From: Guptibacillus hwajinpoensis | GTDB taxonomy: Bacteria > Bacillota > Bacilli > Bacillales > Guptibacillaceae | Assembly (NCBI RefSeq): GCF_005144865.1 | Contig: NZ_SWFM01000002.1 | Span: 62,001 to 126,000, forward strand | DNA length: 64,000 bases | Reading direction: 5' to 3' | Position numbers and translations under genes: made by a program | Notes under the pieces: model-generated | Database searches by the model: none | What the model saw: the letters and a program-made list of their open reading frames with translations, nothing else | Told to the model about the DNA's origin: nothing | Shown: positions 24,272 to 32,458 of the stretch, one piece after another | Position numbering within the stretch: the stretch's first letter is position 1 | Layout of the letters: each line of letters starts with the position of its first letter

Positions 24272-24550
24272 ATGCCGGAACAATTCCCGATTTTTTATCC
24301 AGCGGAAGCTGATTCCATAAAAAATGCACATGATACCTATAACGTTTATGTTAACGATGATTATGTGGGCAATAAAATTTTGTTCTCTCATTGTGAAAAA
24401 ATCGAAGATCTAAGCGACTATCTTAATAATAAAGGCTTCTATAATTTCCAGGCGGAGGTCGAAGGAGACCATTACCGCCTACAAATGACCGAGCAGGATC
24501 AGGGAGAGCTTGTGAAGGATGAGCTTCACAGCTACCTGCACCTTCGTTAA
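24272..24550 (+). CDS. small soluble protein of unknown function
   Basis: The product has 92 residues with a very strong AAAGGAGGGAG ribosome binding site before ATG. It is acidic, with no membrane segment, and alternates aromatic and charged residues (TYNVYVNDDYVGNKILF). I do not recognise the family. It is convergent with pxpC, and their 3' ends overlap by 4 bp with no terminator between them. Confidence 0.65.
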   Translation: MPEQFPIFYPAEADSIKNAHDTYNVYVNDDYVGNKILFSHCEKIEDLSDYLNNKGFYNFQAEVEGDHYRLQMTEQDQGELVKDELHSYLHLR

Positions 24551-25467
24551 GTCATGCGACTCCATATTCGAAGCTTTCGTTCGAGCTGAATGGCTGCTTC
24601 TTGAGCTTCTTCAACGCTAACTTCCTTAAAGCGAATTGTTCCACCAGGAGGAAGCTGTGCGATCAAAGGTAAATCAGGGCCGATCACAGTCCCGATTCGT
24701 GTATAACCGCCCGTCGTTTGGCGATCAGCCAGAAGAATAATCGGCTGGCCGTTTCCTGGAAGTTGAATTCCACCAATCGGCACAGCATCAGATATCACAT
24801 CGCCATCATGATTTGTTTCAAGCTCAGAACTGAGGCGATAGCCCATCCGATTCGATTGTGGAGACACTTCGTGTGTGGAGGAGAAAAAGGCTTCCACTAC
24901 GCTATCCGAAATCTGTTCGTGGTGTGGTCCTTTCACAACACGTACTTCAATATCACGATCATACTCAGGAATCTCGGTGTAAAATAACCCGGTTCCTGTT
25001 TTTGGTTGCTTTGGATTCCCAAAAAGTTCATCCCGAGCCTGAAGCCTGCGTCCAAGTCCAGCGGGTTCATAAACAGATGTGCTCCCCATATATTCTTTAG
25101 CCTCAAAGCCTCCAGAAATCGTAATATACGCTCGAACCCCTTGTCGCGGCTTCCCGAATTCAAGCACCTGTCCTTTTTTCACAAGAACCGATTTCCAGAG
25201 CGGAATCCGCTTGCCGTTAATCATCGGCGATAAATCTCCACCTGTCACAGCCATCACGAATGTTTCCCGGGCAATGAGCTCAGGTCCCTGCATCGTGACT
25301 TCAAGTCCTGTCGCACCTCTCTCATTGCCAACAAGGATATTGCCAACTTCAAGAGCGAAGCGGTCGAGGGCACCGGAGGTTGGCACCCCGAACTTCATAA
25401 ATCCTATTCGTCCTAAATCTTGATACGTCGTATACAATCCTGGTTTTTCAACTGAAAATAGCTTCAC
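24547..25467 (-). CDS. pxpC: 5-oxoprolinase subunit C (KipA, biotin-dependent carboxyltransferase-like)
   Basis: The 306-residue subunit works with PxpA and PxpB in ATP-dependent opening of 5-oxoproline (pyroglutamate) to glutamate. The KipA/AHS2 pattern is seen in 'GLYTTYQDLGRIGFMKFGVP' and RQTTGGYTRIGTVI. Normal length. Its start overlaps the pxpA stop by 4 bp, so it is translationally coupled. In B. subtilis the homologue KipA also counteracts the sporulation kinase inhibitor KipI. No kipR-like regulator is nearby here. Confidence 0.92.
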   Translation of the reverse strand: MKLFSVEKPGLYTTYQDLGRIGFMKFGVPTSGALDRFALEVGNILVGNERGATGLEVTMQGPELIARETFVMAVTGGDLSPMINGKRIPLWKSVLVKKGQVLEFGKPRQGVRAYITISGGFEAKEYMGSTSVYEPAGLGRRLQARDELFGNPKQPKTGTGLFYTEIPEYDRDIEVRVVKGPHHEQISDSVVEAFFSSTHEVSPQSNRMGYRLSSELETNHDGDVISDAVPIGGIQLPGNGQPIILLADRQTTGGYTRIGTVIGPDLPLIAQLPPGGTIRFKEVSVEEAQEAAIQLERKLRIWSRMT

Positions 25468-26231
25468 AGGTTTCCGATCCTTTCCATGAGGATGTTTTCT
25501 TCTAAAAATCTTTTTCGTAGCGCCTTAATAAACGCAAGTGCAGAAGGCTCATCACCATGCACGCAAACCGTATCTGCTTCAATATCAATGATCGATCCAT
25601 CAACAGCAGTTACTTTACCTTGCTTCACCATCGAAATCACCTGATCGATCGCCGTTTGTTCATCACGAATCATCGCATTCTTTTCAACTCGTGGCGTTAG
25701 CGTGCCATCTGGCTGATACGTGCGATCCGCAAATACTTCTGAAGCATATGGGAGCGCAGCGTCCTGTGCAGCACGAATTAGTTCAGAATTCGCAAGTCCA
25801 AAAAGAATTAACTCTGGATCAAAATCCTTTACTGCCTGTGCGATCGCATTAGCGAGCTCTGGATCTTTCGAAGCCATATTGTAAAGCGCACCATGAGGCT
25901 TAACGTGCTGAAGGCGCACATCATGCGCACTGCAGAATCCGTGCAGTGCTCCGATTTGATAAAGAACGAGCGTGTACGCATCTTCAGGTGTGACGTTAAG
26001 ATTCCTGCGCCCAAACCCCATTAAGTCAGGAAAACCAGGGTGTGCGCCAACCCCAACGTGATGTTCCTTCGCCCATTTGACTGTCTTGTTCATAATATGA
26101 GGATCCCCAGCATGAAAACCACAAGCCACATTAGCCGATGAAACAAGCTCAAGGACATGCTCATCTTGGCCGATCACATACGTTCCAAAACTTTCGCCAA
26201 GATCGCTGTTTAAATCAATATGAAACGTCAT
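25464..26231 (-). CDS. pxpA: 5-oxoprolinase subunit A (LamB/YcsF family)
   Basis: The 255-residue subunit belongs to the LamB/YcsF family, with opening IDLNSDLGESFG, 'SANVACGFHAGDPHIM' and HVKPHGALYN, which hold the conserved acidic and His residues of the family. It catalyses ring opening of 5-oxoproline together with PxpB and PxpC. It is the middle gene of the coupled set pxpB-pxpA-pxpC; both junctions are ATGA-type overlaps. Confidence 0.93.
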   Translation of the reverse strand: MTFHIDLNSDLGESFGTYVIGQDEHVLELVSSANVACGFHAGDPHIMNKTVKWAKEHHVGVGAHPGFPDLMGFGRRNLNVTPEDAYTLVLYQIGALHGFCSAHDVRLQHVKPHGALYNMASKDPELANAIAQAVKDFDPELILFGLANSELIRAAQDAALPYASEVFADRTYQPDGTLTPRVEKNAMIRDEQTAIDQVISMVKQGKVTAVDGSIIDIEADTVCVHGDEPSALAFIKALRKRFLEENILMERIGNL

Positions 26232-26950
26232 TTCGTTTCCTCCTTACGTTCAAGCTTGTAAGTACCTTCGTCTATTTCTCGTTTTATTTGTTCGAATTCT
26301 TCTTTCGTAATCGACTTAAACTGTAAATAGTCACCTTGCTCAAGAAGGAAAGGATTTTCATTTTCAAGATCATAAAGACGAAGCGGCGTACGCCCAATCA
26401 AATTCCAACCACCAGGTGATTCAAGTGGATATATCCCTGTCTGGCTCCCAGCAATGCCGACGGATCCTGCTGGAACAGCTTGCCTAGGCTCCTCAAGACG
26501 TGCCATTGATATTTTTTCGTCAAGACCGCTTAGATAAGGGAAGCCTGGTAGAAACCCAATCATGTTCACAAGGTAGTCGGCGTCTGTATGTATGGAAATA
26601 ACGTCTTCGGTTTTAAGCTTTTTTGTCTCGGCGAGTTCTTCGAGATCAGGACCGTATTCTCCTCCATAAAGAGTAGGTATCGTGACGATGGTTTTCGAGT
26701 TGCTTGGCTTTTGTTCCGTTTTAAGCGCGATTTCATTAAGAAGCTCCGTCATCTGTTGATACGTAAAGATCCAAGGGTCATAGTAAACGGTGACAGAGTC
26801 ATAAGCAGGTACCCATTCTATTATCCCTCGATCTTTTAATGAAATGTTCGTACAGAATGCTTTAATTATATTGTTCAGAGATGGAGAAACGGCTTGATGA
26901 AAAGATACCTTTACGGCAGCTTCTCCGAGCGGATGAAAGGTGATTGACAT
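26228..26950 (-). CDS. pxpB: 5-oxoprolinase subunit B (KipI/AHS1 family)
   Basis: The 240-residue subunit starts at ATG 26950, behind AAAGGAG. AHS1/KipI signatures include VTIPTLYGGEYGPDLEELA, 'MIGFLPGFPYLSGLDEKI' and the C-terminal SPGGWNLIGRTPLRLYD. It is the first gene of the pxpBAC unit. In B. subtilis, KipI additionally inhibits KinA, so an effect on sporulation is possible but unproven here. Confidence 0.92.
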   Translation of the reverse strand: MSITFHPLGEAAVKVSFHQAVSPSLNNIIKAFCTNISLKDRGIIEWVPAYDSVTVYYDPWIFTYQQMTELLNEIALKTEQKPSNSKTIVTIPTLYGGEYGPDLEELAETKKLKTEDVISIHTDADYLVNMIGFLPGFPYLSGLDEKISMARLEEPRQAVPAGSVGIAGSQTGIYPLESPGGWNLIGRTPLRLYDLENENPFLLEQGDYLQFKSITKEEFEQIKREIDEGTYKLERKEETK

Positions 26951-27010
26951 GAATAATACTCCTTTCAATTAAATAGAACAGTACGTTAATATTAGCGTGC
27001 ATTTTTAAAT

Positions 27011-27230
27011 TGCTTTTTTAAAAAAATTTGTTGAAAGATTTTTCGTTATAGAACCTTATTCAGCTGATTGGAACGGAAGGATGCTCGACTCCTGCGGGAC
27101 TAGCGGGACAGGTGAGACCCCACAGGAGCGTAAGCGACGAGGAGGCTCACCGCCCGCCCCGCGGAAAGCGAGCATCCTGGAGTGGAAATCAATTACTACT
27201 TTTATAACAATAATGTTTAACAAAACAGCC
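27011..27230 (+). mobile_element. MITE copy 3, 220 bp with 8-bp target duplication
   Basis: The conserved body (27062-27193) lies inside imperfect terminal inverted repeats TGCTTTTTT... and ...AAAACAGCC. The 8-bp sequence TTTTAAAT is present directly on both sides (27003-27010 and 27231-27238), the footprint of a transposition event. The element has no coding capacity. The body differs from copy 4 at only two positions over about 130 bp. It lies just upstream of fliW. Confidence 0.85.
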
Positions 27231-27355
27231 TTTTAAATCGACTTGATCACTTCCTTCATTTTACCGAAATTTCAAAATTACAACAAATTATTCATGGAAA
27301 ATGGAGCTAAAACCCTTATAATGAAGGTAGAATGTGATCAACAAAGGAGATCGTT

Positions 27356-27805
27356 ATGAAAATAGACACTGCACGCTTTGGAGAAATCGATGTTAACGAA
27401 GAACGTCTCATGACGTTAGCAAACGGCATCCCCGGCCTCGAGCACTTTACAACATATTTTCTTTTACCCGCCGACGACAAAGATGAGTCTCCTTTTTACT
27501 TTCTGCAATCAGCAGAAGAAAGTGGGCTTTGCTTCTTTCTCGCAGATCCGTTTTCCTTCTATCCTAATTATGAAGTAAACCTGGACGACAGCACGCTCGA
27601 TCAGCTCGACATCAAAGATCCAGAGCATGCCCTTGTTCTCTCCATCCTCACTGTTCAGGGATCATTACAAGAAGCAACGATGAACTTAAAAGCACCGCTT
27701 GTGTTTAATACAGTTGCTAGAACCGGAAAGCAGATGGTACTGAAACAGGAGTACGGTATAAAAGAACCTTTGCTGAAGCAAGTTGTTGCGCAGGAGGGTG
27801 AGTAA
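27356..27805 (+). CDS. fliW: flagellar assembly factor FliW
   Basis: This 149-residue protein binds CsrA and free flagellin, linking flagellin secretion to hag translation. FliW-family residues include 'GEIDVNEERLMTLANGIPGL' near the start and ALVLSILTVQGSLQEATMNLKAP in the second half. ATG follows AAAGGAG; a TATAAT at 27317-27322 may be its -10 box, but no good -35 was found. The csrA start codon follows the stop codon with no gap, so the two are co-translated, as in B. subtilis. Confidence 0.94.
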   Translation: MKIDTARFGEIDVNEERLMTLANGIPGLEHFTTYFLLPADDKDESPFYFLQSAEESGLCFFLADPFSFYPNYEVNLDDSTLDQLDIKDPEHALVLSILTVQGSLQEATMNLKAPLVFNTVARTGKQMVLKQEYGIKEPLLKQVVAQEGE

Positions 27806-28039
27806 ATGCTAGTACTTGGACGGAAAAAAGGCGAATCAATCGTCATTAACGATGAAATTGAGCTGAAGATTATTAGCATTGATGGCGACACGGTAAAGAT
27901 CGGTGTTGAAGCGCCTAAAAATATTGCGATTCACCGTAAAGAGGTCTATGAAGCGATTCAGTCAGAGAATAAACTTGCGGCGATGCAGGAGTTTAGTTTG
28001 GATGATTTGAAGGCGTTTCGGAAAAAGACAAGTTCGTAG
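27806..28039 (+). CDS. csrA: carbon storage regulator CsrA
   Basis: The 77-residue RNA-binding translational repressor opens with [16 protein letters not shown], and RNA contacts lie in the first strand (GRKKGE) and in [13 protein letters not shown]. It is expected to bind ANGGA motifs in the hag leader, 140-180 bp downstream, and to be titrated by FliW. It abuts fliW and is followed by a strong terminator. Confidence 0.95.
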   Translation: MLVLGRKKGESIVINDEIELKIISIDGDTVKIGVEAPKNIAIHRKEVYEAIQSENKLAAMQEFSLDDLKAFRKKTSS

Positions 28040-28080
28040 TGATTGAAAATATTCATGAGAATTAAATAATTAATTAAGAA

Positions 28081-28115
28081 AGGAACCTTTATCACGAACG
28101 ATAAGGTTCTTTTTA
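28081..28115 (+). terminator. fliW-csrA terminator
   Basis: AGGAACCTTTATC and GATAAGGTTCTT pair around an ACGAAC loop, followed by TTT. It isolates hag from fliW-csrA. Confidence 0.88.
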
Positions 28116-28135
28116 TTTATTTTTCAAAAAACTAT

Positions 28136-28162
28136 TAAACGTTTAAAATCACCTGCCGATAA
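28136..28162 (+). promoter_or_regulatory. SigD promoter of hag
   Basis: TAAA, exactly 15 bp, then GCCGATAA, a full match to the B. subtilis SigD consensus. It lies 69 bp upstream of the hag start codon. Confidence 0.92.
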
Positions 28163-28174
28163 TAGGAGTGTTAG

Positions 28175-28219
28175 GAAGTCCAAACGGATGTGGGCTTTCT
28201 TGATAAAACATTACACGGA
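28175..28219 (+). promoter_or_regulatory. putative dual CsrA-binding region in the hag leader
   Basis: Two ACGGA motifs are present, one at 28184-28188 in the loop of a GAAGTCC/GGGCTTTC hairpin (28175-28181 with 28192-28199) and one at 28215-28219 inside the hag ribosome binding site. This two-site layout is what CsrA uses to block flagellin translation in B. subtilis. Confidence 0.65.
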
Positions 28220-28231
28220 GGTAGATTAAGA

Positions 28232-29611
28232 ATGATTATTAACCACAATATTTCAGCAATGAACACGTATCGTCAGATGGGTACTAACCAGGCTGCGGCA
28301 AGCAACTCCATGGAGAAATTGTCTTCAGGACTTCGAATTAACAAAGCAGCTGATGATGCAGCGGGCTTATCAATTTCAGAAAAAATGCGTGGACAAATTC
28401 GTGGCTTGGATCAAGCGAGTCGAAATGCTCAAGATGGTATTTCTTTAATTCAAACTGCTGAAGGTGCTTTAAGTGAAACTCAAAGCATGCTCCAGCGTAT
28501 GCGTGAATTGTCTGTTCAAGGCGCGAATGACACCCTAACATCAAGTGATCGCGAGCAGATACAACAGGAAGTTAATCAGTTAACTGAAGAAATAAGCCGT
28601 GTTGCTGATACTACAGAGTTTAACACCAAAAAACTATTAACAGGTGATATTGGATCTTCAGTTAGTAAAGGTGGAGTAGTAAGCAACGTTCAACAAACAG
28701 CAGAAACAAAGGCTGGTTCCTACACTACTAATATTTCAGCTTTGGCAACAGTTGCTGATTCAGGTGATATTCTGAATGCTGATGAATCTTCTACAACTGC
28801 AGCAGGGTCATTTGATATCACGGTAAATGGTCAAACTTCTACTATTTCATGGGAAGCAAATGAAAGTTACAAGGATCTTGCATCAAGAATTAATTCTAAT
28901 GTAAGTGGTGTAAAAGCAACATTCACTGATAATGGTACTGGAAGTCCAAATAACTTTACTATTGAGACAGTTGATGCAGGGAAAAGTCAATCTGTTTCTG
29001 TTCAAGCAAATGCAGATGCTGCGTTTTCATCTACTGATGCTTTGAATACGACTGCTGCAACGGATACTGGAAGTGATGTGGTAGCTACAGCAACAGATGC
29101 TGGAGGTAATGCACTTACTGTTAGTACAAAAGGTGATAAGATTATTTTATCTGGTAATGGGTCTGATGGTTTGTCAATGACTGCGAAATCAGTTGACAGC
29201 ACAACAGTTACTGTTGGTGGGTCAATGAGTTTCCATATTGGTGCAAATGAAGATCAAACAATGAATATTTCTATTAACGCTATGGATACTCAAAGTCTAG
29301 GAGTTAGCAACATAGATTTAACTTCTACTACTGGAGCAGAAAAGGCAATTACTTCACTAGATAATGCTATCAATACAGTATCATTAACACGTTCAAATTT
29401 AGGTTCATTCCAAAACCGTCTAGAACATACAATCAATAACCTAAACACTTCTTCCGAAAACCTAACAGCTGCGGAATCTCGTATCCGTGACGTTGATATG
29501 GCGAAAGAAATGATGAACATGACGAAGGAAAACATCAAGGCTCAGGCAGCACAAGCTATGCTTGCACAAGCAAACCAACAGCCTCAGCAAGTACTTCAAC
29601 TTCTTCGTTAA
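28232..29611 (+). CDS. hag: flagellin
   Basis: The 459-residue filament subunit starts at ATG 28232, behind ACGGAGG. Conserved D0/D1 ends are intact: MIINHNISAMNTYRQM and SSGLRINKAADDAAGLSISE at the N-terminus, and RIRDVDMAKEMM with AQAMLAQANQQPQQVLQLLR at the C-terminus. The middle (about 140-370) is Ser/Thr/Asp-rich, AT-rich at DNA level and longer than in B. subtilis Hag (about 304 residues), so extra surface domains are exposed on the filament. SigD promoter, CsrA sites and a strong terminator frame it as a single-gene unit. Confidence 0.96.
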   Translation: MIINHNISAMNTYRQMGTNQAAASNSMEKLSSGLRINKAADDAAGLSISEKMRGQIRGLDQASRNAQDGISLIQTAEGALSETQSMLQRMRELSVQGANDTLTSSDREQIQQEVNQLTEEISRVADTTEFNTKKLLTGDIGSSVSKGGVVSNVQQTAETKAGSYTTNISALATVADSGDILNADESSTTAAGSFDITVNGQTSTISWEANESYKDLASRINSNVSGVKATFTDNGTGSPNNFTIETVDAGKSQSVSVQANADAAFSSTDALNTTAATDTGSDVVATATDAGGNALTVSTKGDKIILSGNGSDGLSMTAKSVDSTTVTVGGSMSFHIGANEDQTMNISINAMDTQSLGVSNIDLTSTTGAEKAITSLDNAINTVSLTRSNLGSFQNRLEHTINNLNTSSENLTAAESRIRDVDMAKEMMNMTKENIKAQAAQAMLAQANQQPQQVLQLLR

Positions 29612-29626
29612 TCTAGTTAATACTTT

Positions 29627-29658
29627 GAAAGACCTTAGATCTTCTTCTAAGGTCTTTC
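29627..29658 (+). terminator. hag terminator
   Basis: GAAAGACCTTAGA and TCTAAGGTCTTTC form a perfect 13-bp stem with a TCTTCT loop. Confidence 0.93.
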
Positions 29659-29667
29659 TTTATAATT

Positions 29668-29876
29668 GGCTCTTTTCTAAAAGATTTTCCAGTAAAGAAC
29701 CACACTTAGCTGATTGGAGCGGAAGGATGCTCGACTCCTGCGGGACTAGCGGGACAGGTGAGACCCCACAGGAGCGTAAGCGACGAGGAGGCTCACCGCC
29801 CGCCCCGCGGAAAGCGAGCATCCTGGAGCGGAAATCAACCGCTCCTCTTATCGCAACAAAGTTTACGAAAAGAGCC
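29668..29876 (+). mobile_element. MITE copy 4, 209 bp with perfect terminal repeats and 8-bp target duplication
   Basis: The element begins GGCTCTTTTC and ends GAAAAGAGCC, a perfect 10-bp terminal inverted repeat. TTATAATT flanks it directly on both sides (29660-29667 and 29877-29884). The conserved body is at 29708-29840. There is no transposase frame. The GGCTCTT ends and the 8-bp AT-rich duplication recall ISL3-family elements, so that family may have mobilised it. Confidence 0.9.
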
Positions 29877-29915
29877 TTATAATTAGAGCTTTCCTATAAA
29901 GGAGTGAGATGTGTT

Positions 29916-30092
29916 TTGGATATTGCAGCACTTTCAATGGTGTTAAACCAAGCGAAGGTTCAGCAGCAGGTAAATATATCGCTAACCAAAACAGCAATGA
30001 ATCAAGCACAGGATAACTCAAATCAATTTGTAAAAATGTTGGAGCAATCGGTTCAGCCTCATCTAGGGAGTAATATTAATATCAAAGGATAG
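29916..30092 (+). CDS. yjfB: YjfB family protein
   Basis: The 58-residue protein is read from TTG at 29916, giving MDIAALSMVLNQAK, the canonical YjfB opening; AAAGGAGTGAG lies upstream. A start at the GTG at 29904 would fall inside the ribosome binding site. The C-terminal VKMLEQSVQPHLGSNINIKG also fits the family. The B. subtilis homologue is a motility-regulon (SigD) gene of unknown function, which agrees with its position between hag and flaG. Confidence 0.85.
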   Translation: MDIAALSMVLNQAKVQQQVNISLTKTAMNQAQDNSNQFVKMLEQSVQPHLGSNINIKG

Positions 30093-30127
30093 AACCCATT
30101 GTACTCCGTTGACAAGGAGCGAAAGCG

Positions 30128-30475
30128 ATGGAACTTTCTAACGTTTCACAAGTGGCTTCTGGCACTCTACCAAAAGCACAGCAAGCGGATAACCAAATCA
30201 ATCAACAACCAGAACCTAACTTAGAAAGACAACTGCATGAAGAGGAATTTTCTAAAGAAGCGGTCGTCAATAAAGTAAACGAACTAAACGACTTCATCCA
30301 GCCAACGAACACGAGCATCAAGTTTCAGCTTCACGACAAACTGAATGAGTTCTATGTTCAAATCATTGACACAAATACAGAAGAAGTGGTGAAGGAGATT
30401 CCTTCGAAGAAATTTCTTGATCGGTATGCGGCAACGGCTGAGCTGCTTGGTTTTATGGTGGATCGTAAAGTATGA
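30128..30475 (+). CDS. flaG: flagellar protein FlaG
   Basis: The 115-residue protein has a disordered Gln/Glu-rich N-terminal part and the FlaG domain at the end (KFQLHDKLNEFYVQIIDT, then VVKEIPSKKFLDRYA). FlaG influences filament length in other bacteria; its mechanism is unclear. ATG follows AAGGAGCG. It is probably co-transcribed with yjfB and ends at a terminator before the fliD promoter. Confidence 0.9.
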   Translation: MELSNVSQVASGTLPKAQQADNQINQQPEPNLERQLHEEEFSKEAVVNKVNELNDFIQPTNTSIKFQLHDKLNEFYVQIIDTNTEEVVKEIPSKKFLDRYAATAELLGFMVDRKV

Positions 30476-30482
30476 TTTTCCT

Positions 30483-30510
30483 GAACTCTCATCCTGAGAG
30501 TTCTTTTTTT
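30483..30510 (+). terminator. flaG terminator
   Basis: GAACTCTC and GAGAGTTC form an 8-bp stem with a 5-nt loop, followed by TTTTTTT. Confidence 0.88.
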
Positions 30511-30526
30511 AGGTCTTTTTACACCT

Positions 30527-30553
30527 TAAACTCTTTCGCTACCTTGCCGATAG
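30527..30553 (+). promoter_or_regulatory. SigD promoter of the fliD operon
   Basis: TAAA, exactly 15 bp, then GCCGATAG. It lies 34 bp before the fliD start codon and probably drives fliD-fliT-fliS-motA-motB-fliL. Confidence 0.9.
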
Positions 30554-30586
30554 TATGTATAAGAGGAATGAACGGAGGAGATGTTC

Positions 30587-32065
30587 ATGAGAATTTCCGG
30601 GTTAGCGACGGGAATGGATATTGATCAGATGGTAAAAGATCTCATGAAAGCGGAGCGAATTCCGCTCGATAAATTGTCTCAACAGAAGCAAGTGGTTGAA
30701 TGGCAGAAGGAATCCTATCGCGAGCTGAACTCGATGATGTCAGAGATGCGTACAGCAGCGTCGTCCATGCGACTGCAGTCAGGCTACAACGCCTACAAAG
30801 CAGTTTCCTCAAATGCTAGCGCAGTTAAGGCTACGTCAACGTCTTCTTCTGTACCTGGTTCATATGCGGTTACTGTGAACGAGCTTGCACAAAGTGCGAA
30901 GTACGTTTCTGGAGCAGCGATTCAGAATGAAGCAGGCACAAATGCGAAAGCAACAGATAAAGTCCTTTTTGCAAAAGATAAAGACACAACCTTTGAGCTC
31001 ACAAATGCAAAAGGGCAGAAGGCAACCATTACGATAACGGCTTCCGATACATTCAAAAGTCTCGCAGAGAAAATCGCCGGCGCAACAGATGAAGCGACGG
31101 GTGAAACGCTTGGGATGAGAGCGAACTTCGACAACACCACTTCACGATTTTTCATTTCAACGAAAGCCATGGGTGGAGACGAATCGTTTACGCTATCATC
31201 TTTTAGCGACAACGGAGTTGCAAAGAGGCTGCTTGACGGAGCAAACAAAGCCACTGCAACGGGTACGTATGGTTCGGTTACATTTGACGGAATCGTAGTT
31301 GATAATCTTAAAACAAATGCTACAACAATTAATAACTTGAAAATCGATCTTGTTCAAAAAGGAACGTCTACCGTATCTGTCCAGGGTGACACACAGGCAC
31401 CATTCGATATGGTGAAATCATTTGTTGAGAAATACAATGCGTTTGTTGAGAAAACGCAAGGGTTACTAACAGAGAAACGAAATCGTGATTTCCCGCCATT
31501 AACAGATGCACAGAGAGAAGATTTAACTGAGAAGGAAATCGAGCTCTGGGAGGAAAAGGCGAGAAGCGGTTTGTTGCAAAGTGACTCGACTGTTAGAGGA
31601 ATTGCGAGCAGTTTGCGAAATGCCTGGATGTCTCCTGTTGAAGGCATTCCAGCTGGGGAACTGTCGATGCTTTCGCAAATTGGCATTAATACAGGGAATT
31701 ATCAGGATGGCGGCAAGCTTTTCATTGATGAAGCGAAGCTGAAAAGCGCGCTTGAAGAGAAGCCTGATGAAGTGATGAATCTTTTTACGAGTGGTAGTAA
31801 TGGGATTGGTGACCGTTTATACGATAACGTGAACAAAGGCATTGATCAGCTTGGCAAAAAAGCGGGTACGCCTGGGTCACTTATTGATAGCAGTTTTCTT
31901 TCAACACGATTAAAAAACTTGGATGAGCAAATGAGAACGTGGGAAGGCAAGCTGGAAACGGTGGAAAATCGCTACTGGAAACAGTTTGGCGCACTTGAGA
32001 CGGCAATGGACAGAATGAACCAACAGAGCTTATGGGTACAACAAAACTTACTTGGTGGGATGTAA
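30587..32065 (+). CDS. fliD: flagellar filament cap protein FliD
   Basis: The 492-residue cap protein sits at the filament tip and folds exported flagellin into place. The N-terminal domain opens RISGLATGMDIDQMVKDLMK, the mid region carries the FliD_C start (VSVQGDTQAPFDMVKSFVEK), and the C-terminal coiled coil ends in DRMNQQSLWVQQNLLGGM. ATG at 30587 is chosen over the ATG two codons earlier, which touches the GGAGGAG site. First gene after a SigD promoter. Confidence 0.95.
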   Translation: MRISGLATGMDIDQMVKDLMKAERIPLDKLSQQKQVVEWQKESYRELNSMMSEMRTAASSMRLQSGYNAYKAVSSNASAVKATSTSSSVPGSYAVTVNELAQSAKYVSGAAIQNEAGTNAKATDKVLFAKDKDTTFELTNAKGQKATITITASDTFKSLAEKIAGATDEATGETLGMRANFDNTTSRFFISTKAMGGDESFTLSSFSDNGVAKRLLDGANKATATGTYGSVTFDGIVVDNLKTNATTINNLKIDLVQKGTSTVSVQGDTQAPFDMVKSFVEKYNAFVEKTQGLLTEKRNRDFPPLTDAQREDLTEKEIELWEEKARSGLLQSDSTVRGIASSLRNAWMSPVEGIPAGELSMLSQIGINTGNYQDGGKLFIDEAKLKSALEEKPDEVMNLFTSGSNGIGDRLYDNVNKGIDQLGKKAGTPGSLIDSSFLSTRLKNLDEQMRTWEGKLETVENRYWKQFGALETAMDRMNQQSLWVQQNLLGGM

Positions 32066-32067
32066 AG

Positions 32068-32445
32068 ATGAAAAGAATCGATGCGCTGCATCAAATGCAT
32101 GTAATTACGAATCAAATTGCAAAGTCGCTTGAGGCGTTAAAGCCTTCAATGGATGACAATGAGCAGAGTGACCTTGATGGGATTAACAACATTATTAATC
32201 GTCGTGAAGAGACGATTAAGCTTCTAGATGAGGCGTTAAAAGCAGAAGGAAACGACTGGTCAACAGATGAGCGGCATTTGCTTGAGCAATTGAGTGGACT
32301 CGAGGAGACGATTCAACCAAAGCTTTCTGAACTATATGCAGCCTTTTCGGATCAGATGAGACGTCTTCAACAAGGGAAATCAGTTGCAGGCAAGTATAAA
32401 GCACAATCGTACACAGACGGCGCATTCTTCGATCAGCGAAAATAG
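32068..32445 (+). CDS. fliT: flagellar protein FliT (putative FliD export chaperone)
   Basis: The 125-residue, all-helical, acidic protein starts at ATG 32068, 2 bp after the fliD stop. Size, helix content and place between fliD and fliS match Bacillus FliT, which chaperones FliD. Primary sequence is poorly conserved in this family, so the name depends mainly on context. Confidence 0.8.
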   Translation: MKRIDALHQMHVITNQIAKSLEALKPSMDDNEQSDLDGINNIINRREETIKLLDEALKAEGNDWSTDERHLLEQLSGLEETIQPKLSELYAAFSDQMRRLQQGKSVAGKYKAQSYTDGAFFDQRK

Positions 32446-32458
32446 GAGGCACGCACTA

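Noticed and set aside
27234-27270. TAAA and CCGAAAT upstream of fliW as a SigD promoter
   Set aside because: The spacing is about 26 bp instead of 15 and the -10 match is poor.
29562-29882. Plus-strand frame of about 106 codons across the hag end and MITE copy 4
   Set aside because: It overlaps the hag 3' end, the hag terminator and the non-coding MITE, with no start signal.
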